Under the pieces are notes generated by a model. The model was not told the origin of the DNA. It searched no databases and worked only from the letters and a program-made list of their open reading frames with translations. A stretch of DNA of 64,000 nucleotides from UBA3210 sp002363635 (GTDB taxonomy: Bacteria > Bacillota_I > Bacilli_A > RFN20 > CAG-449), in assembly GCA_946641515.1 (NCBI GenBank), contig CAMPBT010000002.1:62001-126000 (forward strand), written 5' to 3'. Numbering within the stretch: the stretch's first letter is position 1; each line of letters opens with the position of its first letter. The position numbers and the translations under genes are program-made. This document shows positions 25,842 through 34,930 of the stretch, piece after piece.

Positions 25842-26837
25842 TTACTTATTTTTCTTATAAATGATTCCTTGTATTAATTTTACCATAGGTACAGTAACAA
25901 TTGTAAGAGGGTAAATGATATTAAAGACGTTAATAGATGCTGTAAAATCAACTGGTAGAAGTCCAAATCCAACATTTGAAGGTCCATCAATATTAAGTGA
26001 TAAAGAAATAAAGAATAAGATGATAGAAACTAATGAAATAATAGTACCTACTAGTCCAATGATAAAATCATGTTCTTTTCTAACCTCTTCTTTTAATTCT
26101 AAATAATGGAATTCATATATCATCATATAAACCCAAGGTAAGATAAATAATATAAATAACATAATAGAATAGAAGACATATCCATTACTTAAATCAATAG
26201 ATTTAAAGAAATATATTGTCGCAGAAAAGCTAAATAAAGCAACTAGTAACCAAATACCTTTACCGATATTTGCGATTACTCTACATTTTTTATTTTCTAC
26301 ACCTCTAGTAGGTAAAGATAAATTAATTTCATTCTTTAATTTAGTAGTAATAATAACACTAAGTACACCGATAACAATTAACACTAAACCAGTTAGCATC
26401 TGATCTAAAGGATATAAATCTGTAGGTGAACCTTCAATTAAAGAAGAATATACCTTAGTACCAAGTCCAATTAATGGAGCAAGAGCAGAAATTGTACCAA
26501 AAACAATAATAGTAATAGAATGTTTAAAGATACGTTTACAAGTAATATCTTTATTATAATTTCTAAATAAGATATGTAAATTACCAAGTACAAAAATACA
26601 ACCAATAGTACTACTTAAATATGGTAAAGATCTTACTATGTCACGAAGCGCAATATCACTAGAAGAAGAAATAATAGATCCAATGATATCACACATCATA
26701 TAAACAAAATCAAAGAAGTAACCTGCACAAGTTGCAAATAATAAAATGATTAAAATAGATAAAGTAAATGATTGATTCCATGTCTTCTTATCACATGAAG
26801 CAAGAATTCTATTTTCTTTTTTAAATAACTCTTTCAT
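25842..26837 (-). CDS. Multi-pass membrane protein of unknown function
   Basis: The ATG at 26837 (MKELFKKEN) overlaps the stop of the phosphoesterase gene by one base (TAATG), making this a coupled second gene; a start five codons earlier is possible. The 331-residue protein has about eight to nine hydrophobic segments and basic loops, with no family motif that I recognise. Co-translation with a surface phosphoesterase suggests a shared envelope role. Confidence 0.7.
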   Translation of the reverse strand: MKELFKKENRILASCDKKTWNQSFTLSILIILLFATCAGYFFDFVYMMCDIIGSIISSSSDIALRDIVRSLPYLSSTIGCIFVLGNLHILFRNYNKDITCKRIFKHSITIIVFGTISALAPLIGLGTKVYSSLIEGSPTDLYPLDQMLTGLVLIVIGVLSVIITTKLKNEINLSLPTRGVENKKCRVIANIGKGIWLLVALFSFSATIYFFKSIDLSNGYVFYSIMLFILFILPWVYMMIYEFHYLELKEEVRKEHDFIIGLVGTIISLVSIILFFISLSLNIDGPSNVGFGLLPVDFTASINVFNIIYPLTIVTVPMVKLIQGIIYKKNK

Positions 26838-27958
26838 TAGAATTTCACCCATCTGACAAAGTCTTCATTGTCCCTTTCATTTAAATATAAGTGATATAAA
26901 TCAAATTCTTCATTATCTCTTAATGTTACTAATGAAGCACCAATTAAATCAAATTCTTCATTAATACCAACTGATGTAAGGCCATCTTGTACTTCTTTAG
27001 TCTCGTCACTAGCATCAACATGTGCAAAATATAATTCTTTACCAGTTTTAACACCAAGTCCAAGTACCATATTATGATATTCAACTGTCCAGTCAACATT
27101 ATGAGCATGTCCACTGAAAGTAGCTTTAACATTCATCTTTTCCGCTTCAGTTAAGAATTTACTTGGAGCTTCTTGTTCTGCAAAAGATTCAAGTTTAAAG
27201 AATTTATTTTTATAAGAAGCACCATTAACTACTTCATTATAAATAGTCTTCATTTCAGGTGAAGGGATATGATAATAAGCAATAACAGGTACTGAAGAAC
27301 CTACTAAATCATGTTCTTTCTTTAACCAATTTACTTGATCATCACGAATATAGTCATAGTTTCTAGCAATAGAAGCAGATGAATCAGAGAAAGATGCACC
27401 AGAATCTAAATTCGCAATCTGCCATTTAGTATTATTATCTTCATCTTTTAAGTTAATAACTAAATTACTTCTACCATATAAATCGTCATTAGGTTCAGTA
27501 TATATGCAGTGTTCTGCATTTATAAATTGTTTAGCAAGCCAAGTAGGATTATATGTTCCTTGTCTATCATGGTTTCCCCATAAAATTGTATATTTAAAGT
27601 CATACTCTTTAGCTTCTTCTTCCATAAAATTAACAAAGCTTTTAACATAATCAGAATTAGATAACATAAATGTATCACCAGTAATTTCAATTAAGTCAAT
27701 TTTAGCGTCATTACTTTGAGTTTTAAGAACATAACCTTTAGCTTCTTTAATAACTTTATGTAAATATTGTTTAGATGAAGTATCAGATGTATTTAAGTTC
27801 CAATGGATATCAGTTAATTGTAAAACATTAAATTTATTATGATAATCCATAGTAAAAGCATAATCATCTAGATGATCTTCATAATGACTTACATTGCCGC
27901 ATCCAGTTACAAACAAAGACAATACAAGCAATGAAGTTTTTATTATTTTATTCTTCAT
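26837..27958 (-). CDS. Calcineurin-like metallophosphoesterase lipoprotein
   Basis: A 373-residue protein with a lipoprotein signal ending FVTGC (lipid Cys at residue 20), so it sits outside the membrane. The metallophosphoesterase motifs are complete: TDIHW (about 49-53), TGDTF (about 93-97), WGNHDR (about 126-131), YYHIP, and GHAHNVDW near residue 285. Two metal ions would bind these Asp, His and Asn side chains. The family cleaves phosphomonoesters, diesters or nucleotides; the substrate here is unknown. It is the first gene of a pair with the coupled membrane protein. Confidence 0.9.
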   Translation of the reverse strand: MKNKIIKTSLLVLSLFVTGCGNVSHYEDHLDDYAFTMDYHNKFNVLQLTDIHWNLNTSDTSSKQYLHKVIKEAKGYVLKTQSNDAKIDLIEITGDTFMLSNSDYVKSFVNFMEEEAKEYDFKYTILWGNHDRQGTYNPTWLAKQFINAEHCIYTEPNDDLYGRSNLVINLKDEDNNTKWQIANLDSGASFSDSSASIARNYDYIRDDQVNWLKKEHDLVGSSVPVIAYYHIPSPEMKTIYNEVVNGASYKNKFFKLESFAEQEAPSKFLTEAEKMNVKATFSGHAHNVDWTVEYHNMVLGLGVKTGKELYFAHVDASDETKEVQDGLTSVGINEEFDLIGASLVTLRDNEEFDLYHLYLNERDNEDFVRWVKF

Positions 27959-28271
27959 ATTAGTTAGTCTCCTTATTTACATTATACACATTTATATTCT
28001 ATCAAGTTAAACAACACATTAATTTATATAAAAATTCATATTATTGTATTTACGATAATTACCTACATTTTCAACCGATAAAAAACTACATAAATTTATT
28101 GACAATTGCAATATATTTTAGTTGATTTTCTTGCATACCTTACATAAATAATATTATTTATTATAACTTAAAGGTGCCTAAATGACGCCTATTTTTATGG
28201 TGCCCAATAATATTATAACGATAACATTCTGTAATCGGTAAAAATGTAGAATTCTACAAAAAATACGATTA

Positions 28272-28390
28272 GTTACATTGACTTAAGAAACACAAACTGT
28301 TATTAACACTTATCCTTCTGCCTTAAGTAATGATAAGCGTTTTAAATTTTAAATTTTATAATTATTCATTAGTTGAAGGAATTGGTACTG
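28272..28390 (+). pseudogene. Fragment of a duplicated protein-tyrosine phosphatase gene
   Basis: This intergenic stretch matches the coding strand of the phosphatase gene at 38258-38953. Bases 28294-28347 are identical over 54 bases and, after a small TTTTAAAT tandem duplication, about 26 more bases are identical (about 28354-28379). The reading frame is broken by stops and shifts. The opposite strand, orientation and partial length show a recent, decayed copy. The rest of the 27959-28477 gap shows no gene. Confidence 0.88.
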
Positions 28391-28418
28391 AAAAACTATT
28401 ATAACAATTATAAGCATC

Positions 28419-28467
28419 AAAAAAATCGCTTCATAATGTTGGGTACTCTACATAATGAGGCGATTTT
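28419..28467 (-). terminator. Terminator of tRNA-Arg(CCT)
   Basis: AAAATCGC/GCGATTTT with a further imperfect inner stem is followed by more T on the minus strand, just after the tRNA. Confidence 0.8.
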
Positions 28468-28477
28468 ATTTTTCTAA

Positions 28478-28554
<77 letters not shown>

Positions 28555-28594
28555 ATATTTACCTTAGAAATAATTCTAAGGTATAAAATAATCC

Positions 28595-29392
28595 TTATTG
28601 CTTTCTTAAAATAACAATATAAGAATGGTTCAAATTGACATAGAAGACACTTGGATAACCAAGAAGTAATCTACCTCTAGAATCATTATGATCATAGATA
28701 ATAACGTCTTGATATAAGAAACCGTGTTTTACACCAAGTTTTGCCACATCAGAATGACATTCTACATATGGTCTACCATTAGAGATATCTCTAAAATCTC
28801 TAACGATAAGAGCAACATAACCACCGACCTTAATCTTGTCATAAGCACGAGCAAGCATTTGGTCATAGTTATATAAGAAATCTTCATATGAGAAATTAGC
28901 ATTCTCTTTTTCTTCAACGTTATACATTACACTACTAATAGCAAGCTGAATTGAATTTGGTTCAATATAATCAGCATATTCATCAAAATAGCCGTTATAA
29001 GTTCTGTAATCTGAGTTAACAAGTAAATTCATTGAATTGACTAAATGATTATTAGCTTCAACAAATTTAACTGGATCAGTTTCAAAGCCTAATGCATGTC
29101 TATTGTTATGAATTGCTGCGACAAGTGAATTACCATAACCCATAAAAGGATCTAAGATAGTATCGTCTTCTTTAGAATACATGCTGATAATACGAGCATA
29201 GACTTCTTCATCGATTACATCTTGTCCAGAAACTTTGTTTTCTGAACGTGGAAAAGGAAGGTCATTCCAAACACTTCTTGAGCCTTTAGCCCATTCACTT
29301 GCGGAAAGTCCATTAAAAGTAGATTCTCTTTGTATCTTTTCTTTTTGTGATTCTTCAACTGAATCGACAAAGTAGTCTTTCTTGTTAGCCAT
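28595..29392 (-). CDS. Methyltransferase-fold protein with degenerate catalytic motif
   Basis: The ATG at 29392 (MANKKDYF) has GGGAG five bases upstream; a start eleven codons earlier overlaps the previous gene. The 265-residue product has SVWNDLPFPRS and a SAM-binding motif LDPFMGYGNSLVAAI (about 82-96), followed by LGFETD, as in N4/N6 amino DNA methyltransferases. At motif IV, where SPPY is expected, it reads SSVMYN, so DNA methylation is doubtful. It is the third gene of an operon with two G3E-type GTPases, 16 bases after the second. It may methylate another substrate, bind SAM as a sensor, or be inactive. Confidence 0.7.
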   Translation of the reverse strand: MANKKDYFVDSVEESQKEKIQRESTFNGLSASEWAKGSRSVWNDLPFPRSENKVSGQDVIDEEVYARIISMYSKEDDTILDPFMGYGNSLVAAIHNNRHALGFETDPVKFVEANNHLVNSMNLLVNSDYRTYNGYFDEYADYIEPNSIQLAISSVMYNVEEKENANFSYEDFLYNYDQMLARAYDKIKVGGYVALIVRDFRDISNGRPYVECHSDVAKLGVKHGFLYQDVIIYDHNDSRGRLLLGYPSVFYVNLNHSYIVILRKQ

Positions 29393-29408
29393 ATTATCTC
29401 CCGAGTTA

Positions 29409-30359
29409 TTATTGTGGATTGCCACTTAAATTAAGGACATCTTCTTTTGGTGCCTCAATAACTTTAATTTCAATAGGTTCAAGCATACACTCTTCTTCAT
29501 TGTATTCTTTAGAGAATTCATAGACGAGTTTAGCTTTGATATGAATCCATGATCTATCTTTTAGATCAAGTCCCATTTTGCTCTTTACGAGGAAGCCACA
29601 TAATTGTACGTCATTTGCGCAGCAATTCATGACTTTTCTACCTGCAATAAATGTACCTGCAGGTAATTTATCAGAGAAGAAGATTTGGTTATCATATTCA
29701 ACAACCTTACCTTCATATCTTTCTTTATGATCGAATGTATCAATGTAGAAAGTTGCAAAATCATCTCTCTTAACATCAATTACATCAGCCTCTACATCAT
29801 AAGGAAGAGGTTCTTCAAATGCATCTGTTGCAACAAACTTTTCATCCATAATATAGAAGGCACCTTGTGAGTTAGCCATCTTTAATGGAGTTTTAAATGG
29901 TTCAAGTTGTTTAGAAGCATCAGTTACGTGAGTAAATACAACTAACTGTGCCTTTTGAACAATTTCCACCATCTTTTGTCTCATGTTATTAAAATAGATA
30001 GGGAATGTAGTAGCGTCAACAAAAGCGATAACCTGAACTAAATCCATGCACTGAGGGAACTGTAATTTAGATAAGTCCCACATACCGTTCATTTCAATAA
30101 CAATTCTTTTAGGTTTAAATTCATCAATCTTTTCTTGGATAGACTGGTATGTAAATGATTCTTGATCTTCATAATACACAATATCTGTATTATGTTCGAA
30201 CTTTAACATTTTAGCATCATATTCAGTTTCACCTTCTTCACAGACAATTAATAATGTTGGTTGATTAAAACCATCAGTCTTAATTGTTTCTGTGATAAAA
30301 GAAGTTTTACCAGCATCCATAATACCATTAATGAAGAATGTAGGTATTTTCTTTGTCAT
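29409..30359 (-). CDS. G3E-type P-loop GTPase fused to a DUF1980/YcgQ-like C-terminal domain
   Basis: The 316-residue protein begins with a P-loop, INGIMDAGKTSFI (about 10-22), and a reduced G3E GTPase domain. The usual TKxD guanine motif reads FTHVTDAS, so base specificity may be lost. The last third (about 210-300), with AGRKVMNCCANDVQLCGFLV and a DRSWIHIKAKL strand, resembles the C-terminal domain of DUF1980 (YcgQ/TIGR03943) proteins, which accompany zinc-related permeases. It lies two bases after the His-rich G3E GTPase gene and before the methyltransferase-like gene. A metal-handling role is inferred; the fusion is unusual. Confidence 0.75.
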   Translation of the reverse strand: MTKKIPTFFINGIMDAGKTSFITETIKTDGFNQPTLLIVCEEGETEYDAKMLKFEHNTDIVYYEDQESFTYQSIQEKIDEFKPKRIVIEMNGMWDLSKLQFPQCMDLVQVIAFVDATTFPIYFNNMRQKMVEIVQKAQLVVFTHVTDASKQLEPFKTPLKMANSQGAFYIMDEKFVATDAFEEPLPYDVEADVIDVKRDDFATFYIDTFDHKERYEGKVVEYDNQIFFSDKLPAGTFIAGRKVMNCCANDVQLCGFLVKSKMGLDLKDRSWIHIKAKLVYEFSKEYNEEECMLEPIEIKVIEAPKEDVLNLSGNPQ

Positions 30360-30361
30360 AA

Positions 30362-31483
30362 TTAAATTTCCTTAAATAAATGTTCAATCTTTTCTTCATC
30401 AACATGATGGCCAATAACAACAATTCTACCTGTGTAATCTGGTTCACCAAGTCTAATATCATAATCACCAGTAACGTAGTCAAAATAGTACCACTTATCA
30501 TTGTCTTTTGCTTTTAAGATACCTTTAGATCTTAAAATCATACCAACTGATTCATCAGTTTTTAATGTATCTAAGAATTTAACAAGTTCATCTTTAGTTA
30601 CTGACTTAACTGTTTCCATACCCCATGAGTTGAATTCTTCATCAGCATCATGTCCGTGGTGATGGTGGTGGTGATGATGTTCATGACCTTCTTCATCGTG
30701 GTCATGATGATGACAGCAACATTCATCTTCTTCATCTTCATCATGATCTTCATGGTCATGATGATGGCAACAGTGTTCGTGTTCTTCTTCATCTTCATCG
30801 TGATGATGATGGTGATGATGGCATTCACATTCTGGGTCATCACATTCTTCTTCATCTTCAACTTCATCTACTAAGTGAGATAAAGTAACTTTTGATTCTA
30901 AGAATTCTACTAACTTATCTGCATCTAAAGCACTTACTGCAGTTGTAATAATTGATGAATCTTTGTTTTGTTCTCTAACTACATCAACTGTTTCTTGTAA
31001 TTTAGCTTCATCAATCATGTCAGTTTTTGTAATGATAATTGAATCTGCAGTTGCAACTTGGTTAACAAAGAATTCACCAAAGTTCTTTAACTGTAATTTA
31101 GCCTTCTTACCATCAACAACTGTACATAAGATGTTGAGCTTTAAATCTTCACCAGTAACTTTCTTTACTGCGTTAACAATGTCAGATAATTTTCCTACAC
31201 CTGAAGGTTCAATAATAATTCTTTCTGGCTTATATGTTTCTACTAACTCTTTGATAGATGCTTCAAAGTCACCAACTAAAGAACAGCAAATACAGCCAGC
31301 ATTGATTTCTTTAATCTTGACACCTGCTTCTTTTAAGAAAGAACCATCGATACCAATTTCTCCGAATTCATTTTCAATTAAAACAACTTTTTCTTTTTTG
31401 AATTTCGCGCTTTCAAATAATTTTTTGATAACTGTAGTTTTTCCTGCGCCTAAAAAACCACTTATAACGTCTACTTTTACCAT
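30362..31483 (-). CDS. COG0523/CobW-type G3E GTPase with long His/Cys/Asp metal-binding stretch
   Basis: A 373-residue metallochaperone-like GTPase. It has P-loop GFLGAGKTT (about 9-17), switch region ENEFGEIGID, the metal motif GCICCSL (about 63-69) and TKTD. A metal-binding run of His, Asp, Glu and Cys covers about residues 215-285, with several groups of four to eight His and CCHHH clusters. The CobW C-terminal domain closes the protein. Family members deliver zinc, cobalt or other metals to client proteins. First gene of a tight operon with the GTPase/DUF1980 fusion and the methyltransferase-like protein. The His-rich run suggests metal storage or buffering. Confidence 0.9.
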   Translation of the reverse strand: MVKVDVISGFLGAGKTTVIKKLFESAKFKKEKVVLIENEFGEIGIDGSFLKEAGVKIKEINAGCICCSLVGDFEASIKELVETYKPERIIIEPSGVGKLSDIVNAVKKVTGEDLKLNILCTVVDGKKAKLQLKNFGEFFVNQVATADSIIITKTDMIDEAKLQETVDVVREQNKDSSIITTAVSALDADKLVEFLESKVTLSHLVDEVEDEEECDDPECECHHHHHHHDEDEEEHEHCCHHHDHEDHDEDEEDECCCHHHDHDEEGHEHHHHHHHHGHDADEEFNSWGMETVKSVTKDELVKFLDTLKTDESVGMILRSKGILKAKDNDKWYYFDYVTGDYDIRLGEPDYTGRIVVIGHHVDEEKIEHLFKEI

Positions 31484-31637
31484 AATAAAAATAATCTCCT
31501 TTCGATTACATTGAATATTCTACCACCAAAAACATTTATTGTCATATTTTTAATAAAATATAACAATATTCATATTTTTTATTCTAGAACGAGAAAATTA
31601 TCGCATAGTAATTATTTTAGTTATGTGTTTTAGTCAC

Positions 31638-31662
31638 AAAAAAGAACTCACGAGGAGTTCTC
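31638..31662 (-). terminator. Intrinsic terminator of the alpha-galactosidase gene
   Basis: AGAACTC/GAGTTCT around loop ACGAG is followed by six T on the minus strand. Confidence 0.85.
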
Positions 31663-34002
31663 TTATTTTTGGTCAATAAGAATTAAACGAGTATCAAAGT
31701 CACCAAATAATTTAGTCTTATCATTAAAGCCTGTACCAATGTAAGAAGGTCTTAAACCAACACCGAATGAATTAAGTAATTCACCCTTAACATTATATTC
31801 AAGTCCTTGTTCTTTCATTGAGACAAATTTTGCTAATAATTTAATTAAACCTCTATCTTCTTTTAAGTGAATAGGAGAGACCATATTTGCTAAGGTACCA
31901 AATCTAAGTAATGAATGGTTATAGCCTTTTGAATAAACCCTATATTCCGCGTTTTCTTCTAAGCCATGGAAACGGATATAATCTTCCCATTTACCTGCCG
32001 CAATACGATGTTGCATAATTACCCCCATCGCATGTTTTTTGTCTTCAGAAACAACACTTAACGTAACGTTATTTGTATCAAAAGATGATCTATATACTTT
32101 AGCGTTTACAAAGTAATCTCTTTGTTGTTTATAAAGTTTAACTTGCTCTTTGATTTCATTAAATTCTTTTCTAGTTGCGTCACAGATATTAAGTTCATAA
32201 CCAAGTTGACCAAATAAAGCAACGTTAAATCTAATATCTAATGTTGTAAATCTTAATGTTTGATGGTTATGATGAGATGCTACGTGACAACCAAGTAAAT
32301 TTAATGGATAACCATAAGAATAATATCTTTGGATAGACATTCTAGAAACAGCATCAGTATTATCAGATGCCCATGTCTGAGGGAAATATGTGCACATGCC
32401 AAGGTCAAATCTATTACCACCTGAAGCACAGTTTTCCATTAAGATATGTGGGAATTCTTTAGTTAATGTATCTAAGATACGATATAAGCCTAAATAGTAA
32501 CGGTGTGAGACTTCATTCATCTTTTCACTTGCTAAAGACTGTGAGAAATAATCTGTGAAGACTCTATTCATATCCCATTTAACGTAATCAACACCCTGTG
32601 AGAAAACATATCTCATAGATTCAATTACATAATTAACAACTTCATCATTTGTTAAATCAAGAATCATCTGATGACGACCCATTGAATGATGATGGTCTTT
32701 TAATTTAAGTGCCCATTCAGGATGAGCTTTATATAAGTTTGATTTTTCGGAAATTCCTTCTGGTTCTACCCAGATACCGAATTTCATACCAATTTTATGA
32801 ATTTTTTCAGATAAGCCAATTAATCCACCTGGAAGTTTTTTCTTATTTTCTTTCCAATCACCTAAAGATGAATCATCTTCATTACGTTCACCAAACCATC
32901 CATCATCAAGAACGAATAATTCAATACCAGCTTTTGCAGCTTTCTTTGCCATCTTAAGTAATAATGACTGATTAAATTTAAAATAAGCAGCTTCCCATGA
33001 ATTAATTAAAACAGGCCTGGGCATAAACGCAAATTCACTTCTAACGATGTGTTTATTAATAAATCCATGTAAGTTATGAGACATTTCGTTATAACCGAAA
33101 TTTGTATATGTCATAACAGCTTCTGGAGTTCTAAATGTTTCACCATTCTTTAATGTATATGAGAATGTAGTAGGGTTAATACCTGTTAAGAATCTTAAAT
33201 GGTTTTGAGTATCAACTTCGACACTTTCTTGATGGTTGCCAGAATAGATTAAGTTGAAGCCATAAACTTCACCATTTTCTTCTGTACAGCCTTTTTTAGA
33301 AAGCATAACAAATGGATTTGATCTAGATGAAGATAAACCAACAAGTGATTCAGATACTAATGAACCAATAATACATGGTTGATCATATCTTTTCATTTCT
33401 TTAGTCCATCCACCGTGGAATGAAGTAAATGTATATTCTTCGTTATATAAATCAAGTTGTAACGAGAATGCTCTTAAGACCTTAACATCATCAGTACCTA
33501 AGTTCTTAATTTCCATTCTTCTAGTAATGACATCATCACTTTCATAAATAGAATAAATTAAAGTAACTTCAACTTTATTTTCTTGATCTAATAAAGTGAT
33601 GAATAAATCTTCAATTTTTTCACCTTTTGCTCTAGAACAAGGAAGTTCTTCCATTTCAACGTGTTCTTTAATTTCATAGCCTTGATATTTTAAATCAGTA
33701 GTTCTACTACCATTAACATATTCAATTTCTACAAGAGGATTTCTAATATCACCCTTTCCACGAGTTGAATATTCAAGTAATTTACTTTCAAGAGTCATTG
33801 CTTGATGTTCTTCATCATAAGAAACAGCATTACCAATTGGGAATTCCTGTTTGCTCTTTAATGCTTCAAATGCCTCATTGTTTAAATCAATTTTTTTACC
33901 ATAATATAAGTGTTCTAAATAATTGATGTCATTGACAAAGAAGCCATATGTTGTACGTTTAGTAGATAATTCAAATACTTTATTTTCTGTTACTTTAATC
34001 AT
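31663..34002 (-). CDS. Alpha-galactosidase, glycoside hydrolase family 36
   Basis: At 779 residues this is a typical GH36 enzyme: an N-terminal beta-supersandwich to about 320, a (beta/alpha)8 barrel and a C-terminal sheet. The nucleophile is Asp477 in YVKWDMNR (473-480) and the acid/base is likely Asp547 in WASDNTD. LDDGWFGERNED (365-376) and ENCASGGNRFD (523-533) line the active site. It releases galactose from melibiose, raffinose and plant galactans. With no signal peptide it acts inside the cell, but no dedicated importer sits beside it. GGAGAG precedes the ATG, and an extended -10 promoter with a palindromic site lies upstream. Confidence 0.93.
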   Translation of the reverse strand: MIKVTENKVFELSTKRTTYGFFVNDINYLEHLYYGKKIDLNNEAFEALKSKQEFPIGNAVSYDEEHQAMTLESKLLEYSTRGKGDIRNPLVEIEYVNGSRTTDLKYQGYEIKEHVEMEELPCSRAKGEKIEDLFITLLDQENKVEVTLIYSIYESDDVITRRMEIKNLGTDDVKVLRAFSLQLDLYNEEYTFTSFHGGWTKEMKRYDQPCIIGSLVSESLVGLSSSRSNPFVMLSKKGCTEENGEVYGFNLIYSGNHQESVEVDTQNHLRFLTGINPTTFSYTLKNGETFRTPEAVMTYTNFGYNEMSHNLHGFINKHIVRSEFAFMPRPVLINSWEAAYFKFNQSLLLKMAKKAAKAGIELFVLDDGWFGERNEDDSSLGDWKENKKKLPGGLIGLSEKIHKIGMKFGIWVEPEGISEKSNLYKAHPEWALKLKDHHHSMGRHQMILDLTNDEVVNYVIESMRYVFSQGVDYVKWDMNRVFTDYFSQSLASEKMNEVSHRYYLGLYRILDTLTKEFPHILMENCASGGNRFDLGMCTYFPQTWASDNTDAVSRMSIQRYYSYGYPLNLLGCHVASHHNHQTLRFTTLDIRFNVALFGQLGYELNICDATRKEFNEIKEQVKLYKQQRDYFVNAKVYRSSFDTNNVTLSVVSEDKKHAMGVIMQHRIAAGKWEDYIRFHGLEENAEYRVYSKGYNHSLLRFGTLANMVSPIHLKEDRGLIKLLAKFVSMKEQGLEYNVKGELLNSFGVGLRPSYIGTGFNDKTKLFGDFDTRLILIDQK

Positions 34003-34025
34003 TTTTATCTCTCCATTTCTCCCTC

Positions 34026-34089
34026 ATTATAGCATAATGAAAGGGTTTGCATACTTTTTAAATTTCGATATTACCTTAAATTTAAGGTA
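34026..34089 (-). promoter_or_regulatory. Alpha-galactosidase promoter with upstream palindrome
   Basis: On the minus strand TGCTATAAT is an extended -10 box (TATAAT at 34026-34031). TGAAAGGGTTTGCA (34038-34051) differs from a cre site only at its centre and overlaps the -35 position. A perfect 18-base palindrome, TACCTTAAATTTAAGGTA, lies at 34072-34089, centred about 60 bases upstream of transcription start, where an activator would bind. Confidence 0.65.
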
Positions 34090-34147
34090 CCTATTAATAA
34101 TCAGGCGTAAAACTAGTATAAATTCATTTTAATCTATCACTTCAAAA

Positions 34148-34183
34148 GTAAAAAAGATTCTTGAAATTAAACCAAAAATCTTT
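34148..34183 (-). terminator. Terminator of the amino-acid ABC operon
   Basis: AAAGATT/AATCTTT with a 17-base loop is followed by more T on the minus strand, after the ATPase gene. Confidence 0.55.
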
Positions 34184-34196
34184 ATAAAAATTTTAA

Positions 34197-34928
34197 TTAC
34201 CTTCTAAATCTAGATAAGAACTCTTTAGTTCTTTCTTCTTTAGGATTATCAAAAACTTCTTGAGGGGTACCTTGTTCTAATATCCTACCATTATCTAAGA
34301 AGATAACTTTAGTAGATACTTCATACGCAAAACTCATTTCATGAGTGACAATAACCATAGTCATACCTTCTTTAGATAAAGAAGAAATAACACTTAATAC
34401 TTCTCCGACCATTTCTGGGTCTAAAGCACTTGTAGGTTCATCAAATAATAATACTTCAGGATTCATACATAAGGCTCTAGCAATCGCGACTCTTTGCTTT
34501 TGTCCACCGGATAAAGAAGTAACTTTAGCATGAACAAATTGACTCATACCTACTTTTTCTAAATAAGACACGGCAATTTTTTCTGCTTCTTGCTTACTTC
34601 TTTTTAAAACATTCATTTGGGCAATAGTACAGTTTTTAAGTACATCCATATTATTAAACAAATTAAATGATTGGAAAACCATACCTACTCTAGAACGATA
34701 TTTATTTAAATCAAATTTCTTATCTAAGATACTCTTACCTTCAAATAAGATTTCTCCAGAACTTGGTACTTCAAGTAAATTTAAGCATCTAATAAATGTT
34801 GATTTACCAGAACCAGAAGAACCAATAATAGAGATTACTTCGCCTTTATTAATTGATAAACTAATCCCTTTAAGTACCTCAAGATTATCAAATGATTTTT
34901 TTAAATCATTAACTTCAATTAAACTCAT
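34197..34928 (-). CDS. Amino-acid ABC transporter ATPase (probable lysine system)
   Basis: A 243-residue polar amino-acid ATPase. It has Walker A GSSGSGKST (about 36-44), signature LSGGQ (about 139-143), Walker B LLFDEPTSALDPEMV and His in VTHEMSFAYEV. It drives uptake through the permease encoded just upstream, with a two-base gap. By sequence alone it would be called GlnQ-like, but the operon is headed by a lysine riboswitch, so lysine is the likelier cargo. Confidence 0.9.
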   Translation of the reverse strand: MSLIEVNDLKKSFDNLEVLKGISLSINKGEVISIIGSSGSGKSTFIRCLNLLEVPSSGEILFEGKSILDKKFDLNKYRSRVGMVFQSFNLFNNMDVLKNCTIAQMNVLKRSKQEAEKIAVSYLEKVGMSQFVHAKVTSLSGGQKQRVAIARALCMNPEVLLFDEPTSALDPEMVGEVLSVISSLSKEGMTMVIVTHEMSFAYEVSTKVIFLDNGRILEQGTPQEVFDNPKEERTKEFLSRFRR

Positions 34929-34930
34929 AA

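Noticed and set aside
30598..30874. Met-rich and Val/Met/Phe-rich open frames over the His-rich run
   Set aside because: Both are shadows produced by the repeated CAT/GAT codons of the G3E GTPase metal-binding stretch.
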